NCBI GenBank assembly: GCA_019155205.2
Contig: JAHNZQ020003150.1
Location: forward strand, 3,378,693 to 3,442,692
Length of the DNA stretch: 64,000 nucleotides
DNA from: Gracilaria vermiculophylla
Taxonomy: Eukaryota; Rhodophyta; Florideophyceae; Gracilariales; Gracilariaceae
Direction: 5' to 3'
Shown: in pieces, positions 58,301-64,000 of the stretch
How positions within the stretch are numbered: the first letter of the stretch is position 1
Layout: each line of letters starts with the position of its first letter
Translations under genes and position numbers: made by a program
The notes under the pieces: model-generated
Seen by the model: only the letters and a program-made list of their open reading frames with translations
Database searches by the model: none
What the model was told of the DNA's origin: nothing

Positions 58301-60409
58301 CTAGGAGACCTCTAAATGCATAGAAAGAGTTGCATCCAATTAATGCAATCTGCCAATCGTCCGTCTCAAGGGGGGTTTGGAAAACCGATGTTTTATCCTG
58401 ACGATAGTACAGGTGTGAAGAAAACTTCCGACACATATTGTTTGTCGTAGCAATCTCCTTGAAGCCCACGTTCAGCCCAGCCTTTCAGCGTGCTCGGATG
58501 GAATGGGCAGTTGCCGACTACCGTTTTGAGTGGGACAGGCACCCAATACGATCCTCAGCATCTAGATTGAAACTATCGGTACGATGCGACTCACTCTTTG
58601 AATAACAGGATGAAGTCGGTGAGTCATACTTAGAATGCTTCTTTTTCCTTCACGTCCACGTGTGGGCGTGTGGGCTATATTTTGCTTCTTCTCGCACTAC
58701 TTACCAAGATGAGAGCGGCCTCGAGAAGCAGTCGGCTCCAATACCGATGGAGTACTTTGCTTGACTATCTTTACAAATAAAACACGGAGATCTTCCGCGA
58801 GCAACAAAAACAACTCAATAATAGAGACACCATGCCGTTAAGAGACCCACTTCTTAGCCAATAGACTACTTGTAGTGCAGTAGCTCCAAAGCGGGTAAAT
58901 AAGACGAGGACCCTTGGGATCGTCCATTAATAGAGACAACTCAGCGTATAAAGCTCTCTCGTGGGGACGAAACGTCCGGCTAGGGTTCTAAAGACCGAGT
59001 CGGTCTCACATGCGCTTGGCACAAGACAATGAGGAAGCAGATCCCCACAATAGACGTACATTATATGTGTGCCCATCTTCCAAGAAATTGAATAAAAATA
59101 TAAAACATTAGGTGTGCTGAAAGGCTCGCATGGGCTACAAGAAGTGAATTTAAAACAGTGGTGAGCGGCGACATGCCGTGAAGCAAACAACGGCAAAGCA
59201 GAAGGATGTCCTTCTATAAAAACCGGGCACTGTACAATCGGTAAAATATACCACGAGTATGGAGGCTATTCGTCAGAAAAGGCGTATGGGACACCCAATG
59301 ACAAAAGACACCGCTCCAAAAGGGGTAGATAACGCCGCAAGCAAACGACACTGAGCCGGAATCTTAATTGCTGTTCACTGAGGGTTGCACTAATGATGCC
59401 CGTGCCTTTGAGTACCGTTGTTAAGAGATTGACACTCTGTTTGGACACTGCAGGTGATTGTCTTCGTGGATACGGGGCAGTTACGAAGCTCGGTTCAGCA
59501 CAACGTTGGCCCGTCTCTATTCGAGTTTTTCTCGCCACCGCGGCGGTCTCCTTTTAACTCGATCCTAGGTTAGGCCTATTCTTCATTGCGCTGACACCTT
59601 TGGCAAATGCAGTCTTACTGACGATCACATTGAAAAGGCCCTGCTATTTTATCATTCTATTTATATGATACAAGGTCTTTCTGATTGCGTGCAGGGCACT
59701 CTTAAATCACTTTTGTTGTATTGAAATGCATTAATGAGGAAATGACCACGAAGAATGTTCGGAACCCTCCTCTCGCGAGGCGGTTCAGAGGAATGGCTTT
59801 CCTGAGACGAGACACACGAACCGGGCGTAAATCCGTGCCTTAGTCGTCGCAACGGGTGCAAAATGCAAGAGAAATAAAGAAACGTAGTATCTGGCACGAA
59901 GTGTGAATGAGGCAGTTTTCCATAGATTCGATGAGATGTCTCTGAATGATATCGTGCTATCTCGGCGTGGCTGGGTAGTATTTTGGAGTGCGCGAGTATT
60001 GGACAAGCCACGTTGAGTTGGTGGCGGATGTGATCCGGAACTGGATAGATCAGATGTCCAGTGCGGCTTACAGTGTACAAGAGGGAATTTGAAGGAAGGA
60101 AAGATTAGTCTAGACAATCGCTCTCGGCTTCACGGGCGGTGGACTTCCGTCATCCTCAGCGTACGTACCCAACATGCAGAAAAGTACCCGCGTGGTCTGC
60201 AAGCTCAGACCGAAGATCTCTCTCTGTGCAGTTTACCGGGCACGACGGCCGGAGTGCCGTCGCCCTAAGTATTGTACCATTAAAGCGAAAATGGCCAAAA
60301 TAACAAAATAAATAAATATATAAAATGCTCAAATAACAGTGCAAAACGGGGGCCATCCGGCACGTATACTGTGGCCAGCGGGCGGCGTGCGGGTGCCGCG
60401 CGCGTTTAC
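55301..60409. other. 5-kb stretch without a recognisable gene
   Basis: Many short frames lie on both strands, the longest being 55513-55929 and 56610-57122 (+) and 56801-56403 (-). None shows a motif I can assign, none has a duplicate in the window, and overlapping frames on both strands suggest decayed element sequence. A minus-strand frame at 57879-57673 is protein-like but unassigned. Confidence 0.35.
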
Positions 60410-60753
60410 ATCACATCCACACAGTTGAAAGGTGAAGATCAATGACTTATATATATTTTGAATACCTTCGCGCAAGTGGTACAGAATTCGAGTATGCCTC
60501 TCATATCCGCAAATTCATACAAAAAAGCTGACCCTGTTTGATGTTGGGGTCTACGGATGTTCCCGAGCAAAACCCTTGCCAAAAAGCCTGAGAACCGTAA
60601 GCATGAAAAAGAAGCCAAGTATGCAGAGCTATAATTTCCTGGCAAACGTTTTTATGAAGAAGGGGTGATTGGGTGCTGCAAAATTGTTTTCTCTTGAAGT
60701 AAACACCTCATATATTTTGTGCATGAAAGGTTGAAAAACGTCTACTTTACCAT
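60410..60753 (-). pseudogene. Glutamate-receptor-like pseudogene fragment (third copy)
   Basis: It aligns with 47388-47710, which is intron 2 and the 3' part of exon 2 of receptor gene 2 (end of S1, TM1 and the following loop). It has stops and shifts, for example in the TM1 region near 60630. It ends abruptly at 60753 where the Copia-like LTR begins, so the rest of exon 2 should lie beyond the right window edge. Confidence 0.8.
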
Positions 60754-61103
60754 TGTTGCAACATACTGAATGCCCGTTATTGGCTTTGTGAATGCTTGCG
60801 CAAGGGCGTTTAGTCGTGTGCTTAGAGAACTACCAGGAACGTGCAAAATATATCGAGAGTCTTCCCCAAACTTTGCAGGCCGTTTCTCTACCCCAATGAC
60901 GCCGTCTGTGAGACAGTACAGTACAATCTGTTTTAGTATCAATCGCACAACAACAATCACGAGTACCTCTCGTACCACAGTACCAACAGGTAGAACTCGC
61001 GGCTTAAATAGACTAAAAGGGTATACAATAAACGGTCGCTATAAATTCAAATACAAACCTTAACGGTTGACTTATAAACAGTCAACATGAATACCGAGAT
61101 TCA
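60754..61103 (-). repeat. 3' LTR of Copia-like element, 350 bp
   Basis: Minus-strand start TGAATCTCGG and end GTATGTTGCAACA, a TG...CA pair. The right border is set by the purine tract and the left border by the break in receptor homology. Confidence 0.6.
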
Positions 61104-61161
61104 TATTCTCCCTCTTTTCATTGAGAGAACCTTAACCAAGAAACTTCTCTGATGAACGAAC

Positions 61162-63999
61162 TTAAGCTTGAGCGAAATCTACAAAAAGTTGACCTTCGTA
61201 CAACATTAGTTGTACAGCCTTGTTCATCGGACTATCTCTCTTGGTTAATGGATCGGCGGGATTAACTCTGCCTGGTACCCAGATCATGCGGTTGACATTG
61301 TTAGTTTCAAACTCGTATCGGATGACAGCCACATCGGCACGAATGCTTTTGTCGGCAGGACTGTAACAAGTTGATAAAGAATCGTACAGGTCTTTCGAAT
61401 CGACACCAACCAAAACTTCAATTTCCATGTTGAGAATAGTTGAGTACGTTCCAGCCAAAATTTTGGCTTCATCAATTGCATATCCGGCAGCAAGAATTTC
61501 CACAGCTCCGGTTGACCTAACAGGACGACTCGACTTGTTCGAACTCCAGTGCAGAGCATGAAATATAGAATCTATCTCAAATTCACCTATGAGCAATCCA
61601 AGAATAAAACCAAGCTGTCCACATTCATTAGAACGACTTGCGTCTGAGAATACCAAAATAGAAATTCTTTGAGGCTTGGAAGTTGTGGGACGTAAAAACA
61701 ACGATGAACTTCCGAGCTTCTTCGAAACCTTCAGACTGTTACTTTGAGAAATCAAATCACTGACACAAGGGTTCCCACTTCGTTGCTGCAGAAAACTCGA
61801 GTAGAACGAATAAAACGGACTAGCTACGATTCCAAGCCATCCAATTGAAACATTCAGGGATCGAAATGCAGAAAGCTCTACTGCGTTCAAAGGATCTTCA
61901 ATTTGACGGCGTCGAAAGCGATCCAAAGGATACGGTTCTAGTGTATTCAGCTTCTCGTCAGCATTAATGAGAACTGAAAAATCTTCATTCTGTACAATCT
62001 TCAAACCATAGTAGATGGACCGGCCGGGACCATAAACTATAGTACCCAGTTTAAAACGTTCATTAATCTTCTGAGCAGTATACTTTACTTCTTCCCTCGG
62101 TCCTGCTAGGAGAATGTCATCCACAACCTTAATAGCAAGAACTCGTATGTTGTTGCTGGTGACTTCTTTCATGTAGAACAACTGTGGAATATAAGATAAC
62201 TGCAGGATTCCTATCTCATAAAAGAATGAGTCACTGGGATCTTGCCACTTCGCACCAGCGTTCACAAGGCCATAAGCAGCTGTTAACAGGAGCCAGTAAA
62301 AAGATCTGCTCTTACATTCACGCGGAGGTACCACATAAATGTCACGTTCAGCACTTCCAGTCTGCAAAAATGCAGACTTTACGTCAATCTTGGCCAAAGT
62401 CCACTTGAACAAATTTGCAATCGACAAAAAAACACGTATTCCAAGAGGCGGGCATACGGCAGAATCAGTTTTCATAGTATCTCTTTCTCGATCTTTGTTT
62501 CCATGTGGAGCGATTCTTGCCTTTATCATCAAAATGTTGTCGTCTCTAACTTTGAATTTGTAGAGAAAATGGCTCAAAATAATATTGGCATTATTGGGAA
62601 CTTGAGAAATATGAACTTCTTTCACAATCTTCTTGAAGTTGTTTTCTTCTGTGCTGTAGGCATTCTGTGTGACAAATTGAGGCATACCTTGAGCTTGGTG
62701 AAGAAGAAATTCATTTGTGTTGAAATGATTGAAGTACTGACGAAGGGCATCTCGTTCTGAACTAGATAGCTCAGTGCCTGGAAGTAGTTGAACTTTGTTT
62801 GTTGATAATTGTGATTCATTAACAGAGAACTTCCAATGCTCATCTTGAAGTTGCAAGGTTTCAACATCACCATCCAAGTATTCTACACGATACTCGTCTT
62901 CCTGGTTATCATAGACTCCAACCACTCCTGGATGGACCTGATCATCAATCGGCCAAAAAACTTCAATTTTGTCACCCACACTAGGCATGACAACATCATT
63001 GATGTTGGTATCATCTTCTAAATCTTGATAAGAAGGTAGTACACTTTCATCAGAGAGTGTCTCACCAAAATTCAATTGATCCATAGCCAGTTCCAGCTCA
63101 GAATCCAGCATATCAATTGATTCTCGAACTGCAGTAGCTATTACATTGTCAACAATAGCGGGACGTATATCTTCCAGAGCCGCTGAAAACGTTTTGCCTT
63201 CCTTACCAGGTAGACACACAGAACGATTCGTATGGTCATAAGTCAAAACCGGCAAAGCTTCTGACCATTTACCACGCTTCTCATTTCCGTGCTTGATAAA
63301 AACTTCAACCATATCACCGACTTGAATAGGTTTATCCTGAACACTCTTCGAATTCAAAATTAATTTTAACTTTCGCTTGGCTTGAAGATTTTTTTGTGCT
63401 GATAGGACATCTTCGGGAATCTGCACAGGCCTCATGTCTGAATCAATTGGATAGGTGTGACCTTTTGCAAGCTCATAAGCAGAGAGCATGTTGTTTCCAT
63501 ACAAATTGTTTGAAACACGGAACATCTGCTGAACGAGAGTAGCATTCTCTTGATTTGGATTTGCGTTCTTCAAACGAAAATATACATCTCTCAATATTCC
63601 GTGCTTTGACTCAATGACATTCTTATTGTGTCGTCATGGAGGAATACCTTTGAATTGTATACCGTAACGTTTCAGATAGTTCTTAAATTCGTCACAATTA
63701 AACGCAGGATCGAAGGGAACTTTCGTTGGTTGCCAAAACTGAGAGATCCACAAAGTATCAAAAGCTGTAACTGCGTGTGACATCTTGGTGTCAGGAACAA
63801 CGCATCCGACTGAATAACGTGTAACAGAATCCATTGCGTGAAAAACTGGAATTTCTTCAAGAAAGAAATGATCGACACACACAACTTCATTGAAGTTGCG
63901 AGACATCGAACATAATGAGACCTTCCGAGCTTGTTGATGAACAGAGGTTTTACGAAAACTCGAACAGGTGTCCATGACTGAACCAAGATACTTTTCAAC
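61162..63999 (-). CDS. Copia-like pol (integrase end, Tudor-like, RT, RNase H)
   Basis: One minus-strand frame runs from the right edge to 61162 with a single TGA (63636-63634), where an Arg codon is expected in GIPP-x-RHNKNVIESKHG; the Glu there fits the last integrase catalytic residue. From 63594 it is open for 810 aa. Near 62990-62840 a block starting DKIEVFWPIDDQVHPG with YRVEYLDGDVETLQL resembles a Tudor/chromo-like fold. RT has DVKSAFLQTG and VVDDILLAG (family YVDD, first residue changed). RNase H has FSDASRSNE and HWSSNKSSRP. The C-terminus has WVPGRVNPADPLTKRDSPM. Long open length and one nonsense codon suggest a young copy. Confidence 0.8.
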
Positions 64000-64000
64000 G

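Larger units (their letters stand above)
60754..64000 (-). mobile_element. Copia-like LTR retrotransposon, 3' part
   Basis: Minus-strand order: integrase end, RT, RNase H, purine tract (AAAAGAGGGAGAA, about 61107-61119), 3' LTR. It is inserted in the receptor pseudogene. The bases beside the LTR (accat, 60749-60753) match the receptor exon and should be the target duplication. Integrase-before-RT order defines the Copia class. It continues past the window. Confidence 0.8.

Overview
The window is eukaryotic nuclear DNA, AT-rich between genes. Two genes are cut by short GT-AG introns (66-92 bp), and the rest is packed with decayed LTR retrotransposons and Tc1-like DNA transposons. STAND/NLR-type NB-ARC proteins with WD40 repeats, secreted von Willebrand factor A (vWA) proteins and ionotropic-glutamate-receptor-like genes together suggest a multicellular alga. 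My best guess is a florideophyte red alga such as Chondrus crispus. That is inferred from gene types and element styles, not from a database match.

Layout. 0-3.6 kb: 5' half of a minus-strand Ty3/gypsy element (LTR, gag, protease, start of RT). 4.1-7.9 kb: decayed NB-ARC-WD40 gene. 8.5-12.4 kb: two old Tc1-like elements and a WD40 tail remnant. 13.7-17.6 kb: an intact NB-ARC-WD40 gene of 1297 aa with eight exact 129-bp WD40 periods. 18.6-19.7 kb: a convergent secreted vWA gene with a recent premature stop. 20.8-21.6 kb: a fragment of a non-coding repeat family, called U here. 23.7-26.3 kb: a second NB-ARC-WD40 copy, now a pseudogene. 27.0-28.1 kb: an intact vWA gene. 30.8-32.1 kb: a Tc1-like element. 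32.5-34.4 kb: an intact five-exon glutamate-receptor-like gene. 36.2-38.8 kb: a 2.5-kb palindrome made of two nested U repeats. 40.3-40.8 kb: a solo gypsy LTR holding an assembly gap. 40.8-42.1 kb: another Tc1-like element. 43.1-44.2 kb: a third vWA gene. 46.4-48.2 kb: a second intact glutamate-receptor-like gene. 49.9-55.3 kb: a gypsy element truncated at its 5' end, with an antisense reading frame near its 3' LTR. 60.4-60.75 kb: a third, decayed receptor fragment, interrupted by a Copia-like element that runs to the window edge.

How it fits together. The locus grew by tandem segmental duplication of one module: NB-ARC-WD40 gene (+), then a convergent vWA gene (-), a conserved non-coding block, and a receptor-like gene (-). 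Three vWA genes, two intact and one dead receptor, and one intact plus three broken NB-ARC-WD40 copies are visible. This is birth-and-death evolution with transposon damage. An intracellular NLR-like sensor with rapidly homogenising WD40 repeats beside a secreted adhesion-type protein and a membrane receptor would suit an immune or self-recognition locus. That functional link is inference; only the shared duplication history is seen in the sequence.
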